DNA of 64,000 nt from Crotalaria pallida (GCA_037953625.1 CM075652.1:12110501-12174500), one strand, 5' to 3'; counted from the first letter of the stretch, positions 1-11,527 are shown. Notes: generated by a model from the letters alone, not told the origin. A program made the numbers and translations.

Positions 1-443
1 ATACCATAGTTTTCTAGGAGATCCTGCAGGACACCACATCTACAAACTCAAATGAGAAATTTTGTAATCCTCAATACACGAGTTCAAAAAGTAACAAAAT
101 ACAATAAAGGATCATGATTTGCTTCTGAATAAACTGAAAAATTAAATAACTTGTATTAGCTGATCTCCTTCAACATAAGATTTTCAAACAACTGTTTTAA
201 AAATATGTTCTTCAAGGAGTCTACATGATATGTTGGTCATAATTTATGCAAATTTTCTGATATTACCAAATTATAGTTAATCATGTTTATTTCCATATAA
301 AAAAGAATTGAGCAAGCTGTAGACTTTTAACCCTTTCCATTATCTGCAAAATAGATCACTGAATAATAATTAGCCTTAACATGACTGTCAATTCTCTGTA
401 ATTCAAGCTGACCATACTAGTATCATTTGTTAATAGTTTGCAG
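1..443 (+). other. Intron of the starch phosphorylase gene
   Basis: AT-rich sequence upstream of the first phosphorylase exon in the window. It ends in a normal TTTGCAG acceptor at 443. I see no coding segment in it, so it is read as the 3' part of an intron whose 5' exon lies outside the window. Confidence 0.75.
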
Positions 444-3400
444 ACAATGAGGACCTTCAAAAACAATGGAGGGAATCAAAGAAGAATAACAAGATAAAAG
501 TTGCGGCATTCGTCAAAGAAAAAACAGGGTATTCTGTCAGTCCTGATGCAATGTTTGATATCCAGGTATGTTGCCATTAGATTTATTTTTTTCCTTTTAT
601 TACCTCAAATTTAGACCGAACTACAAGTTTTTAACCTGGACTGGAAGATGAAAATATCTTTAGGTGGAAGTAAAAGCTTGATACTTGAAATCATTATAAA
701 TCTTTAATCAAGGAATCAAAGTATATCATAAATGTTCGAATGTGAAATGTTAGAACTAGATCATCTAGTCACTCCTTGAAATTTAGCAGGTAGACTAACT
801 TTTGATCTCTTTAAGAGTAACTTATAACCATCAAATTTTGAAAATCGAAGCTCCGTCCATTTCTCCTGACAATATTGTTTCTTATGCATTCAGTTTCTAC
901 CAACTATCATATGGGTTTTCTACCCATGAGTTTTCCATCTATAGTTTGCTGAACTGTTAGCTTAATTGTTTTTATTTAGGTGAAAAGAATCCATGAGTAT
1001 AAGCGACAACTATTGAATATTTTGGGAATCGTATATCGCTACAAGAAGATGAAAGAAATGAGTGCTGTGGAAAGGAAAGCCAATTTTGTTCCAAGAGTTT
1101 GTATATTTGGAGGAAAAGCATTTGCTACGTATGCACAAGCCAAGAGAATTGTGAAATTCATCACAGATGTTGGGGCTACAGTTAATCATGATCCCGAAAT
1201 AGGAGATCTGCTTAAGGTACATGTCTCTGCTTTCATGAGTCCTTTTCATGTTTTGGCTAAGGGTTCTTAGGATCATAGTTGTTGTAGGTACGATATTTCA
1301 TACTGGTACTTGGATATTGGGTCTGTTGTTGGTTTTATATTTGACTTGTATGAGCTACAAGCAAGTTGCTCTCATGTTGTAAATTCAAAATCAATATGAA
1401 ATTTTTATATAGAAGGATTTTCAGTATAATTTAACATGAACGCTAAACTGGAAATGGAAGTCCATATGAACTACATTCTACTAGGTAAAATAATAAGAAA
1501 ACATATGATATGTATCCAAAGAGAAAGGAAAAGTAAAAAACCACTAGCAGATCTCCATGCTGCTGTGTAACAGAGATCCATAGGTAATGTTCCATTTAAG
1601 CTTGCTTCTTTGGAAACTTTAATATGAATGATAATAAGTTGTTTGAAGTGTATGTCCTCTAATTATGAATAAGATTCTCATCATACCAGTTTCATGACAT
1701 ACTAACGTAAGAGATGAAAATGCTCTGTTTCACCTTTATTTAATTAACAACAGAGTTACAGAGGGTAGAAATTCAAATTTCAAAGGAATGTTTTACCAAA
1801 GTTCTTGATAAACCTGATACTTAGTTCTTTATTATTCTCTCTTCTTTAATTACGGCACCAAGAATTCTTGAATAGGTTGTATACTCTCTACTTTTTTGTG
1901 GTGAGATCAAATTTTCGCATACGGATGATTCAAACTGTTGTTATTTATTTATATGTTCTTATTTACTCAGGTTATTTTTGTCCCTGATTACAATGTCAGT
2001 GTTGCTGAGTTGCTTATTCCAGCAAGTGAACTATCACAACATATCAGGTTGCATGCTTTTATCTTGCTTGCATAAATGCTGTCACCATATTCCCATCTGA
2101 TGTAGGACTATCTTAACAATTTTGATTATGTGAATTAGATTAATGTTGTTATTTTATTTGCCTGTGAAACTTTGATGGGCTGCTGCATTGCCAACAAATT
2201 TATATCTTCTGTTTACCTTCTGCAGTACTGCTGGAATGGAGGCAAGTGGAACTAGCAACATGAAATTCGCAATGAATGGCTGCATACTTATTGGAACTTT
2301 AGATGGGGCCAATGTCGAAATAAGGGAAGAGGTTGGTTCTGACAACTTCTTTCTCTTTGGTGCTAAGGCTCATGAGATTGCTGGGCTTAGAAAAGAAAGA
2401 GCTGAGGGAAAGGTTGGTCTTCGTACCCTTTTAATGCAATTTAATTGCTGTGGAGCATAATTAATGCCATGCTGGTTTTTGGCATACTAGCATAGCACAA
2501 ATATTTCAATTTTGAAGTTTCAAATGTCAATAATTCACTTAAGAAATTCTAGATAATATTCCTCACATAATGTTCTGAGGAAATCCTGGGTGGGTTTCTT
2601 CCATAGAAAGTTCAATGATTATAGGTTTGTAACTCAGTTAATCTCCTAATCCAGTTTGTCCCTGATCCGCGATTCGAAGAAGTTAAAGAATTTGTCAGAT
2701 CTGGTGTTTTTGGGCCTTACAACTATGATGAATTGATTGGATCCTTGGAAGGAAATGAAGGTTTTGGTCAAGCAGATTATTTCCTTGTGGGAAAAGACTT
2801 CCCCAGCTACATAGAATGCCAAGAGAAGGTTGACGAAGCATATCGAGACCAAAGGGTGAGTTTAGGGATGGACTTTTTCCTATTTGCCGATGAATATTTG
2901 TTTCATGTGCTACTAGTCATTGGAGATGATAAGTTACTCATTGCAACATGCAATAATTCCACATACATTATAAGCATGTTCATATTATCTGCATTCTCCC
3001 TTATTTATCAATTTTATCCATTTAATGCTTCTGTACTCCAAGGTTTGTTCCTTTGTGCAACCATATGCTTTTGATAGTAAGAGGTAATAACTAGGTTAAA
3101 GTTTACTTTGAATACCTATGCATGATGCTGTTTTCAACTTGGTATAAAGTAAGAGGTATAAAAAACTTTCAATCCAGTCCCTATGTATACAACTATTTTC
3201 AGTTTGGCCCTTGTCTTTTATTATTGTTATATCATTGTTTGTTGGAGTCAAAGTAGTAGGACCAAATTGAAAATGATTATCACATATAGAGACCAAACAT
3301 ATACTTTTTGGGTCCCCGCAAGATAATCAATTTTACTTTCCCTTATAAGTGATAATCAATTTCAAGTTGGTCGATATACTTCAATACCAACAATTGGTGC

Positions 3401-3808
3401 TATAGCAAGGATAAAAGGTAAAGACCAAATTGAAAACAATTGTGCACATAAGGACTGAATTATAATTTTTTTTTTTACATATAGCCTATAGGACCAAGTT
3501 GAAAACAAGAATAACCGGAAAGTATAGTTTAACCTAATAACTACACAGGCTGACATTATTGCCAACATTTTTTAAGTCCTTCATGCATCAACTTCTGTAG
3601 GTGTTCATCAAGCACAACCATACATATTCTAGTTTATTTCATGTTATCTTTGGCATTAACATAATAACATTTGCATATCATATGGGTGCAGACATGGTCA
3701 AGAATGTCAATATTGAACACAGCAGGCTCGTACAAGTTTAGCAGTGACCGTACCATTCATGAATATGCCCGAGATATATGGAACATTGAGCCAGTCAAAT
3801 TGCCATAG
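444..3808 (+). CDS. PHS1: Plastidial (L-form) alpha-glucan phosphorylase, C-terminal six exons
   Basis: Starch phosphorylase moves glucose between the non-reducing ends of alpha-1,4-glucan and glucose-1-phosphate; the L form acts in plastids. Exons: 444-565, 980-1216, 1971-2047, 2226-2412, 2655-2855 and 3692-3808 (TAG at 3806-3808). All have GT/AG borders and consistent phases, giving 312 residues of the C-terminal half. The pyridoxal-phosphate lysine lies in the EASGTSNMKFAMNG motif (AAA at 2263-2265). Other family blocks visible are VKRIHEYKRQLLN, CIFGGKAF and GTLDGANVEI. The L-form call rests on close agreement of the C-terminal blocks with plastidial enzymes; the diagnostic L-form insertion lies upstream of the window. 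The end is complete and no frame break is seen. An AATAAA at 3904-3909 is a plausible poly(A) signal. The fifth intron contains a MITE. Confidence 0.95.
3094..3534. mobile_element. MULE-type MITE in the last PHS1 intron
   Basis: The ends are inverted repeats: GGTTAAAGTTTACTTT at the left against AAAGTATAGTTTAACC at the right. The flanks are a perfect 9-bp duplication TAATAACTA (3085-3093 and 3535-3543), the size typical of Mutator-like elements. The 441-bp body has further inverted blocks (TTTTCAACTTGG against CCAAGTTGAAAAC) and no coding capacity. It lies inside the intron between exons 2655-2855 and 3692-3808 and leaves both splice sites intact. Confidence 0.85.
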
Positions 3809-4204
3809 AGGAGGGGTATTCTACACCTAATTAATAGCAGAGATTAGTGTCCCGTGGTAGTGATGATCTCTGCTTTCTGTAATCTAAATAACTTGTACCC
3901 AAAAATAAATAAAAATTTTTTGTAAAGAGAAGAGCTTGAATTCAGTATGAAAATAAGTCTGCAGATATGTAATATATGTGCGTTATGTGCTAGTATAGCT
4001 CGGTAAATCAGGAAAGCAGAACTTTGTGTAATAATGACTGTTAAGAGATTTACTGGAATCTAGTCGAATGAAATAGACTCACGCTTCATTTCTTAAGCCC
4101 TCACGATTTATCTATGAAGATTACATGACTGAACATCAAAAACTCTAAAAAAGGGTAATGACACTGTAGTACAGATGTATTTTTTTAAAAGTGAATTATC
4201 AACA

Positions 4205-4460
4205 CAGTCCCTAAAGTCCCATCAAATTTTTAAATTCACATTTATTTTTTCGAGACTTTTGATGTATCAATTTGGTCTAACAAGATTTTTGAATGTATCA
4301 ATTTGGTCCTTAAAACATGAAAATCCTGAGGGACCAAGTAGGTATATCCAAAAATCTTGAGAACCAAGTTGATGGATTCAAAAGTTTTGAGGGACTAAAT
4401 TGGTACATCTGAAAATCTTGAAGGATTAAATATGAATTTATAAATTATTAGGAATTAAGT
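4205..4460. repeat. Degenerate foldback (MITE-like)
   Basis: The left arm (about 4225-4280) and right arm (about 4390-4446) are imperfect reverse complements. Both contain AATTTwTAAATTCA, a TTTTGATGTA/TACATCTGAAAA pair and an ATCAATTTGGTC/GACTAAATTGGT pair. It looks like an old foldback MITE. No clean target duplication was found, so the borders are approximate. Confidence 0.5.
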
Positions 4461-4672
4461 TGGTACAATGCATGATATTCGACGCATCCCTAAGCCCAGG
4501 ACAAGAGGGGCGACCGCCTAGGGTTCCCAATTTTTTGGGGCCCCACATTTTTTTTTAATACCTATAGCTGAAATTTAAAAAAAAAGGTAAAAAAATAAAT
4601 AAAACAAAACACGTATAGCGTTATAAGCATAGCAAAGCCACAAGGCACAAGTCCACACACAAAACACAGACT

Positions 4673-4910
4673 CTAAGACTCAAATCAAATTTAGAAACTA
4701 GAAAGGGAAAAGAAAAGAAGACTCAAATCAAATTTAGAAACTAGAAAGGGAAAATAAAAGAGGTGGAATCGTGGAAGTTGGAACACACATACAAAGGGAC
4801 AAAGCCACAAAGAGAGTCAATAGTTGATGTGCTTTTTTAATCAAGAAAATTGGAAGTTTTGATTGTATAGAGATGACTCAATAATTGATGTGCTTTTTTA
4901 ATCAAGCTTA
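4673..4910. repeat. Short imperfect direct repeats
   Basis: A unit of about 43 bp beginning GACTCAAATCAAATTTAGAA occurs twice in tandem near 4677-4760. A second unit containing TTGATGTGCTTTTTTAATCA recurs at about 4823 and 4883. No function is evident. Confidence 0.7.
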
Positions 4911-5130
4911 AAGCAAATGATAGGGTGAGTAAGTGAGTTTTTCAATCCTTCGTAAAAGGTGGGGAGAATATTTACTATAATACTTATTTAAGTTTGATAT
5001 TATTAATGAAATTTCTTAATTATAAAAAAAAGATAAAGTTATTATGTTATAGTGTTGCAAGTTATATTGCAAAAGTTTTATGTAGTTAATTTTACATAAT
5101 TAACTAGTTATCAAGCCCATGCGTTGCACG

Positions 5131-5285
5131 TAGGGGTGTAACGGTCCAGTCCGGTCCGGTCTTTGATGAACTTTAGGGACCGGACCGATTAAATTAATGT
5201 GGTCCGGTCTGGTCCGGTCTGAGAGTTTTCAATATGTAAAGACCGGTCCGGACCGTAACGGTCCGGTCCGGTCCGGTCTATCTAG
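5131..5285. repeat. hAT subterminal GGTCCGGTCC repeats, left end
   Basis: Many overlapping copies of CCGGTCCGGTC and ACCGGACCG in both orientations lie within 150 bp of the left terminus. The right end has a matching cluster. Such clusters are the usual transposase-binding regions of hAT elements; binding itself is inferred. Confidence 0.8.
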
Positions 5286-6377
5286 ACCATAATTACTCGT
5301 AAATAAAAAATAAAAAAATAAGCCCCTTTCATCCTTCTCCAGTTCTCTGGCCCTTCCTCTCCTTCGTTCACTGTCTTGGAATAATGAGTCCCTAACATGA
5401 ACATAGGTGCAGAGAAACAAGTCAGGGAAGATGAGACAACGATGCTGAACGAAGGCAGAGACAACGAAATCGAAGAAAGAGACAACATGAAGACAATGAA
5501 CGAAATCGAAGACAGAGAACTGAATGAACACGAAATCGAAGAAAGAGACAACAATGTAAATGGAATGGAAAGAGAGAAGGCGAGTGGCGAGCGATGCTGA
5601 CGGTGATGGAGCTAAAACAGTGACGGCGAGCGGTGTAACACCCTAATAATTACTACCCTTGATTCCCAAGTATTAAAATTGTGCACTTAAAAATTCCTTT
5701 TTAATATAATAAAATCACTCGTCAAACGGACGGAGTTCTGCTTGTTTTTCGAACTAATCCAAAATTCAACCTGTGATGAACAACATCAAATAAACAACCA
5801 ATAGCCAGCAGGGCTTCAGATTATATTTCTAAAACTCATCAAGGCCCCAAGGGCTCCAAATACATGAGAGTGCATTAATTAATCAGAGTAGTAGCGGAAA
5901 ATACTAAGTTTGAGTGTCGTAATCAAAACATATAACTTTGTTAAAACAAAATATACTAAGTCTCAATCAAAATATACATATTGAATTTACATCCCAATAT
6001 TATAATAGACTTAGGTCCATATTATATTTTAAACCCAAAACACCCTACTCTCCCTGTAAGGGAAAGTACTCCTGCTCGGCCGGGGGCTATGCCTGCTCAA
6101 TCTCAGCACCTGTAAATGTAAGGGAGTGAGCATTGCACATGAATAGAAAAGCAGTTTCTAGATAGACATAACCACTAACCAGGCCAAACACAATTAGCAA
6201 TTTATTCACATAAATACAAATTCAATCCAAGCATACCATATTTTCCAATTCCATTATTTTATAAATGCCAATTCCCTTTTTAGTTAGTTCATTTCCATCA
6301 TTTGATTCCCTTTTATTCATTTTCTCCGTTCCCAAAGAAATCTCTTTTTACTCCCATACCTTTTTCTTGTTTTTACG

Positions 6378-7181
6378 GTGTATGTATGTCTCCACCAAAT
6401 CGAAGGCCTACATACATACACCAATCACGATGTATATCTCCACCAAATCGAAGGCCTACATACATCGCGTTTCCATTACCGTTACCTTGTCCATTTTTAT
6501 CCCCTTACCTTTTTCCTAGATTTTACGGTGTATGTATGTCTCCACCAAATCGAAGGCCTACATACATACACCAATCACGATGTATGTCTCCACCAAATCG
6601 AAGGCCTACATACATCGCGTTTCCATTACCAATACCTTGTTCAATTTTATTCCCTGTTTCCTTTATTCATTTCCTTTTATTTACGGTGTATGTATGTCTC
6701 CACTAAATCGAAGGCCTACATACATACACCAATCACGATGTATGTCTCCACCAAATCGAAGGCCTACATACATCGCTTTTCCTTGACCGTTTACCTTATC
6801 TTATCCATTGTCCTTTCCTTTTTCCTTTTTATTTAGAGTGTATGTATGTCTCCACCAAATCGAAGGCCTACATACATACACCAATCACGTGTATGTCTCC
6901 ACCAAATCGAAGGCCTACATACATCGCGTTTCCTTTACCGTTTACCTTATTTTTATCCATTGTCCTTTTCCTTTTCCTTTTAATTTAGGGTGTATGTATG
7001 TCTCCACCAAATCGAAGGCCTACATACATACACCATCGACGATGTATGTCTCCACCAAATCGAAGGCCTACATACATCGCCCCGTTTACGTCGTATTGTC
7101 TCCCCAAATCGAAGGCCTACAATACAACCCAAATCTTTCACGATGTATCGTCTCCCCCAAATCGAATGCCTACGATACATC
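6378..7181. repeat. Hairpin minisatellite in the 3' LTR
   Basis: About five copies of a 150-156 bp unit start at 6378, 6529, 6686, 6838 and 6990. Each has two hairpins sharing the loop CTCCACCAAATCGAAGGCCT. One stem is GTGTATGTATGT/ACATACATACAC and the other CGATGTATGT/ACATACATCG. Two diverged hairpins at 7093-7125 and 7142-7181 have other stems (GTATTGT/ACAATAC and GATGTATCGT/ACGATACATC) around nearly the same loop. Spacers are T/C-rich. Confidence 0.9.
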
Positions 7182-8147
7182 ACCATATTTTTCCAATATT
7201 AGTTGTCATTATTGTGTCCACCAATTCACTTTAATATTTACCAAACCATTCCAAGCACAAGCATCATCACAATTATCACCAAATAGCCACAATTCACTTT
7301 TCTAATTAACACCATCCCAATATTTAAGAAATATCAAATAGAGCACATAATCAAATCCACCACTATTCATGCACCTCACTTTTCACATAGACAATTAGAG
7401 TACCAATAATAACCAACTTCACCTTTGCATATAATCATGCAACAACCACATTTATTATTTTTCACTTGTCCAAATTATTGATTTAAAATCCTAAATTAGG
7501 GGTTCATACCATTTATTTTCCTCAATTAAAAACCCAACCTCATTCTCTACTTTTAGAATTCCATAATTAATAATTAAGCCTATTTTCAACATTTACCTTA
7601 GATTCAAAATTGGGGTTTCTAATTCCCTACCTTAACACATAAACTCCTAGCCAACCATTATATCTAAATACAAACCCTCTCCTAGAACAAGCCAATGCTC
7701 ACTATATCCACCCCCTTACCTTAACCAAAGAGAGAGAAAGTGGAAGAACCCAAGCCGTAGCTCCAAGCGCTCCCAAAACCGAGGGCTCCGCACGCACGAA
7801 AATGGAGATAGTGATAATAATCTTCCCTAAGCCAAAGGAATGGAACGATAAAGAGATTATTGCCCCTTTTCCATAGAGAATTCGGATTTCCCAAAGAGGG
7901 GAAAGAGAGAGAGTGAGAGAGAGAGAGAGAGAGAGAAAATCCACATTAGAGAGAGAGAGGAACTTCAATAATCATGGATACTTACTTGGAGAGACCAAGG
8001 GAGACTTGATGGGGGACCTTGGAGTGATTCCCTTGAAGCTTGATGGATTTGGGATGAGAGATTGTGTGCCCTAGAGAGAGAAATTTCGTGCATTATGGCC
8101 AAAGGCACGCGTGAAACGCTTTTATTTTTTTCAGTTTTAGCAGCCCT

Positions 8148-8226
8148 TAATCGAGTATTACTTGATTAAAACCTCCCCCCCCTTCAGGCTTAATCGATTA
8201 AGCTGCAACTTAATCGATTAAGTTGC
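8148..8226. repeat. TTAATCGATTAA palindrome cluster in the LTR
   Basis: CTTAATCGATTAAG occurs twice (about 8190-8203 and 8210-8223), with related CTTAATCGAG and CTTGATTAA just before. In element sense it lies about 370-440 bp from the LTR 5' end. The matching interval is deleted from the other LTR. Confidence 0.75.
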
Positions 8227-8591
8227 AGGGTTTCCAGCACCCCGACTTTGAACGGTCGTAACTTCTTCGTTAACCGTTGGATCTTCCTTAAATTTTGACA
8301 CAAGCTTCCTCACATATCCTACTTCACATCTAACGGTGGAATTTGTGTTTAGAGTTGTAGATATTTTATTTTGAATTTCCTAATATAGGGTGTTTATAAC
8401 ACCAAAAACATCGCTTCTAACGCTCTTTTGTTCATCTTTCAACCTCCTTTTTAATGCCAATGCTTCTTGATTCCTTTATGGAATTCCAAGAACTCCTAAC
8501 TCATCATTTTAAATCCTTTTTAGAATATCCTTCGCTTCCAGATCTTATAATTGTTCTAATTACTCGTAGAATTAAAATTCGGGATGTTACA

Positions 8592-8605
8592 ATTCTCCCC
8601 CACTT
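8592..8605 (-). promoter_or_regulatory. Polypurine tract of the AlkB element
   Basis: On the minus strand this reads AAGTGGGGGAGAAT directly against the LTR start TGTAACATCCC. It is the expected plus-strand primer site and helps set the element's orientation. The same tract occurs in the sister element at 23013-23026. Confidence 0.85.
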
Positions 8606-10441
8606 GTTAGAATTTCGTCCCCGAAATTCCGTTGAGTTTCGTAATTGGAGAATCATCCCTTTAGTAAAGTTTCTGACTACGGTTTTCACTTCTCTTCGCT
8701 CTTTATTCCCCATTCCGGGTGCGATTAGGATCATGCCTATTTCAATGCTGGTCCTCGAATACAATGTATCATCTCTACCTAGACATGATCGCCAGTTTTC
8801 TTATTATTAAAGTTCCATCTCCAATTCCTTGGATTGAAATCCTCCCCCACTTAGCATTGACATACTTGATTTATATCCATGCTAGGGGGTATACTCATTC
8901 GTTATTCGGAATTTCGCACATAAGCTTCTCGACCAGTATCCAGGGTCAGAAGGGACACGTGGATGGTTATCCATCGGTAGGCATAGAACTATGTTGGGTT
9001 CCTACGTCTTGGCGAATTCTCACCTATGCATCTGAGATGCTTGAATCTTGAAGAGAGTGAAGATGAAAAGAAGAAACATGAAGCACTCAAGAATGAGTCT
9101 CATGGCCTTTGCAAGATGACCCTGGATGGACTGGATACATGTCAAGCAAGAAGACAATGGAGATTATCCCCTAAGTGTGCATTTTCAGCCAAGAGTCGTT
9201 GAAGGATGCGTTTTCTATGGATCTGCGCTTAATTGATTGGTGTCGGTCCACCGGGGTCCTATCAAATGCACAGAGTCCCAAAAGACTTTGATTATCACTT
9301 GCGGTGTTTCGACGTAACGTCTTGATTGAGATTCCACTTCGTGACTTCACTTTTATCCCGTTCACCTTTTACTTCTTCAAGTGAGTCTAGCAAAGTTACT
9401 CTTAAAATCAATCTTCACCGCGTTTTCATTCTACCTCGATGCTACTTCCTTCTCATTCGTTTAATAATTCCAATTCGGTAAAAGAATTCCTAGAGATCGA
9501 TTCCACTTGAGGGTCAAGGTCAAGGTCTAGTTTTACCTTTAGTTTAACCCTCATTCGATCATCCGCAGAGCGTTTGGAGTTATCTATTTGGTAGTCCTAT
9601 AGCTTTTGGTATGGTTACGAGTTATTGTCGCTCGGATAGGATCCGAATCGAGTCGTCACGTCTCCCCCACTCATTATCAACATACCTGAGTAAGTCGAAG
9701 GCAGGGAGAAAACTGGGTTGACTCCAAGAGTTGATTAGCTGGGCTCTTCACACCTACGCATACGGCTAGGTTCTCATACTAGTTAGAAGGGTGGTTCGGT
9801 CATTTAGTTGGATGTTCTCGGTGGAATATAGAACAAGAGTGTCTTGAATGGAGTTGGTTTCCGAATCACTGTTCACGAGTCTTATTACAGATCCTATAGG
9901 ATTAGAGTTCAGTAGAACTTTCGACAGAGGCAGAATTTCTAGATGGTTTATTCGGATTTAAACTAGATGATTGCAATAATATAACATGTCAATAAACGCG
10001 AAAACCGAGGTGGTCAGTCCCAATCTCACATTTACCAACTGTACATCACTGCGTTTGTTGGATGATAGCATTATCTTTTAACAGATGCAAGAGAAAGGAT
10101 GACCAATCCTGACCTTACACACTATTAGAGGACGACACTATCACTAGGTGTTTGGTTAGGTCTCTCGTTACTGTCTTATAACTAAGTAAGGTTTTTCCTA
10201 CGTGTTCATTTGGATGATACTCATAATCAGATTGAAGATGAGTCTTTCTTAGGTTTCACAACTTCTAGAAATACAGGATTAGGAATTTAAAATTCCAAGA
10301 GGATTGATTTAGGATATTCTACGCTGAAACTTAATAGAGACGCAGGTTGAAAGTACCTAAAATGTTTATCTAAGTTCTTAAATCGTTTCGTACCTTTTGT
10401 TGGTTTGGCCCTGATCTCCTTAAGTAGCTGTACCACATACT
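8606..10441 (-). other. Internal non-coding part of the AlkB element
   Basis: This stretch lies downstream of the AlkB ORF in element sense. It has no ORF with recognisable retrotransposon domains. The part next to the PPT contains a GGGGACGAAATT context shared with the sister element. A short + strand open stretch near 9030-9200 with a charged composition is not recognisable and may be another captured scrap. Confidence 0.6.
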
Positions 10442-11338
10442 TCAAGGGTGTGGATCAGGAAACTGATATTGTCGGAATGTAAGGTTGAGACGTCCAGGAC
10501 GAAGTCCTGTGTCATTGAGTAGTCCCTCTGGAGCTGTGTTTGGTATGATCACTGACACACCATGAAAGATGTGACGAGACTCGCCACCGAAAATTAATAC
10601 ATCACCCGATCCCAAGATAATTCTTTCTGCTCTCCTTGGATCTCTCTGGTCTCCATAGAGAAACTCAGCTGAGTCACCAATGCAGAATGATACTACCGGT
10701 ATCCCTCTGTGCAAGCTTCCAACACTTTCATCACGGTCCTGATGGAGACCAAGCTTCCCATTCTCTTCATAGAAATTGACAATGCAAACATCAGGGACCA
10801 TGGAAGGGAGTATGTCCTCCACTTCACTTACACCGCATTCCTTCTCAATCAAAGATTGTGCTTCTTGCATCGCTCCCCTAACCAGCTGAATGAAATGATC
10901 AGGAATATTGGGTGGTTTGCTTCCATCAATTACCCTTTTGGGTCCATATACTCGGGTTTGAGGATTCCAGTCTAAGCCAAGGCACATCATTTTCAGTCGG
11001 AGTCTGGCTCCACTTGTAAAGCCTGGTTGATAAAAACCTCCACGGCCTAAGCCCATCTCCCGACAGTTCTTTACTACGCCCACCTGTTCTTCATGAGTCA
11101 AGTGTTGCTGCAAGAGAACCATTCCCGGTCTCAAAACTATACTCTTCTTCTCACCATCTTGTACCCCCATGTGTTGCTCCTTGTCTTCAATAGTCGATCT
11201 AAGCTTACCCATTGCAGAAGTTTGACCTTCTTGAAAACAGATGTCATACGGCTTAGGTTGCAAAGAATCAGCTGGGGAATTGATCTTACGATCAGTAACC
11301 GAGCTGTTAGCAGTAGAATGAGGAAGCTGATTTTTCAT
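10442..11338 (-). CDS. AlkB-type 2-oxoglutarate/Fe(II) dioxygenase ORF captured by the retrotransposon
   Basis: This uninterrupted 298-codon ORF uses the ATG at 11338; the reading frame opens slightly further up but without another ATG. AlkB enzymes oxidatively remove methyl groups from nucleic-acid bases. The protein starts with a polar region of about 70 residues, then the AlkB fold from the LRPGMVLLQ block. All metal- and cosubstrate-binding residues are present (ATG numbering): H199 and D201 in LGLHQDRDE, H259 in RHIFHGV, R283 and R289 in RLNLTFR. NFYEENGKLGLHQD and FLYGDQRD match the plant ALKBH1-like group. The ORF is intronless and in sense with the element, 189 nt from the primer-binding site, where gag would normally start. 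Capture of a spliced host transcript is my inference. Whether it is expressed or active is unknown. Confidence 0.92.
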   Translation of the reverse strand: MKNQLPHSTANSSVTDRKINSPADSLQPKPYDICFQEGQTSAMGKLRSTIEDKEQHMGVQDGEKKSIVLRPGMVLLQQHLTHEEQVGVVKNCREMGLGRGGFYQPGFTSGARLRLKMMCLGLDWNPQTRVYGPKRVIDGSKPPNIPDHFIQLVRGAMQEAQSLIEKECGVSEVEDILPSMVPDVCIVNFYEENGKLGLHQDRDESVGSLHRGIPVVSFCIGDSAEFLYGDQRDPRRAERIILGSGDVLIFGGESRHIFHGVSVIIPNTAPEGLLNDTGLRPGRLNLTFRQYQFPDPHP

Positions 11339-11343
11339 GTTGC

Positions 11344-11382
11344 TACAATGTGGCAACAAAGGATTCTGTTGATGCGGACATA
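11344..11382 (-). CDS. Upstream mini-ORF before the AlkB ATG
   Basis: This is a 12-codon ORF (ATG at 11382, TAG at 11346-11344) in a different frame. Its stop lies 5 nt before the AlkB start codon. Such a uORF could reduce or regulate AlkB translation by reinitiation. Alternatively it is a leftover of the donor gene's 5' end. Nothing shows that it is translated. Confidence 0.35.
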
Positions 11383-11527
11383 GGCATAATTTAGTATATA
11401 TCTATATAGGGCTTTATAACTGTAAACCTAAGTAATTACTATAGAACTTGACTCTATTTCCTGGTTACTCTCTTGGTGAGTAACCATTGGAGATGTGAAT
11501 CCACACTCCAAAGGCCGAGGAAAAACT

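Larger units (their letters stand above)
3809..5122. other. PHS1 3' UTR and downstream intergenic DNA
   Basis: The first 100-200 bp are presumably the phosphorylase 3' UTR. The rest is AT-rich and has no supported gene. It holds a degenerate foldback (4205-4460) and short tandem duplications, listed separately. The last 25 bp belong to a CCCATGCGTTGCACGGG-type hairpin that was split by the hAT insertion. Confidence 0.6.
5634..8591 (-). repeat. LTR of the AlkB element (3' LTR, full-length)
   Basis: This 2,958-bp LTR begins TGTAACACCC and ends GATGTTACA on +. It contains a hairpin minisatellite (6378-7181), a GA microsatellite near 7905-7940 and a cluster of palindromes (8148-8226). It matches 11543-13020 nearly base for base, except that the other copy lacks about 1.4 kb and one array unit. 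Translated ORFs across it (6265-7305, 7702-7968, 8454-9051) follow the repeats and are not genes. Confidence 0.9.

Noticed and set aside
6378..7181. CRISPR-like array of repeats and spacers
   Set aside because: Plant nuclear DNA; the spacers are themselves repeats, and the array is repeated in the partner LTR.
6265..7305. Overlapping ORFs of 84-165 codons in three frames (also 12174-12762)
   Set aside because: They are translations of the hairpin minisatellite in the LTR. All three frames stay open because the unit lacks stops, and both LTRs show the same pattern.
11339..11359. Start of the AlkB protein at the non-ATG codon 11359 (305 residues)
   Set aside because: The codon there is TTG; the first in-frame ATG is at 11338, giving 298 residues.
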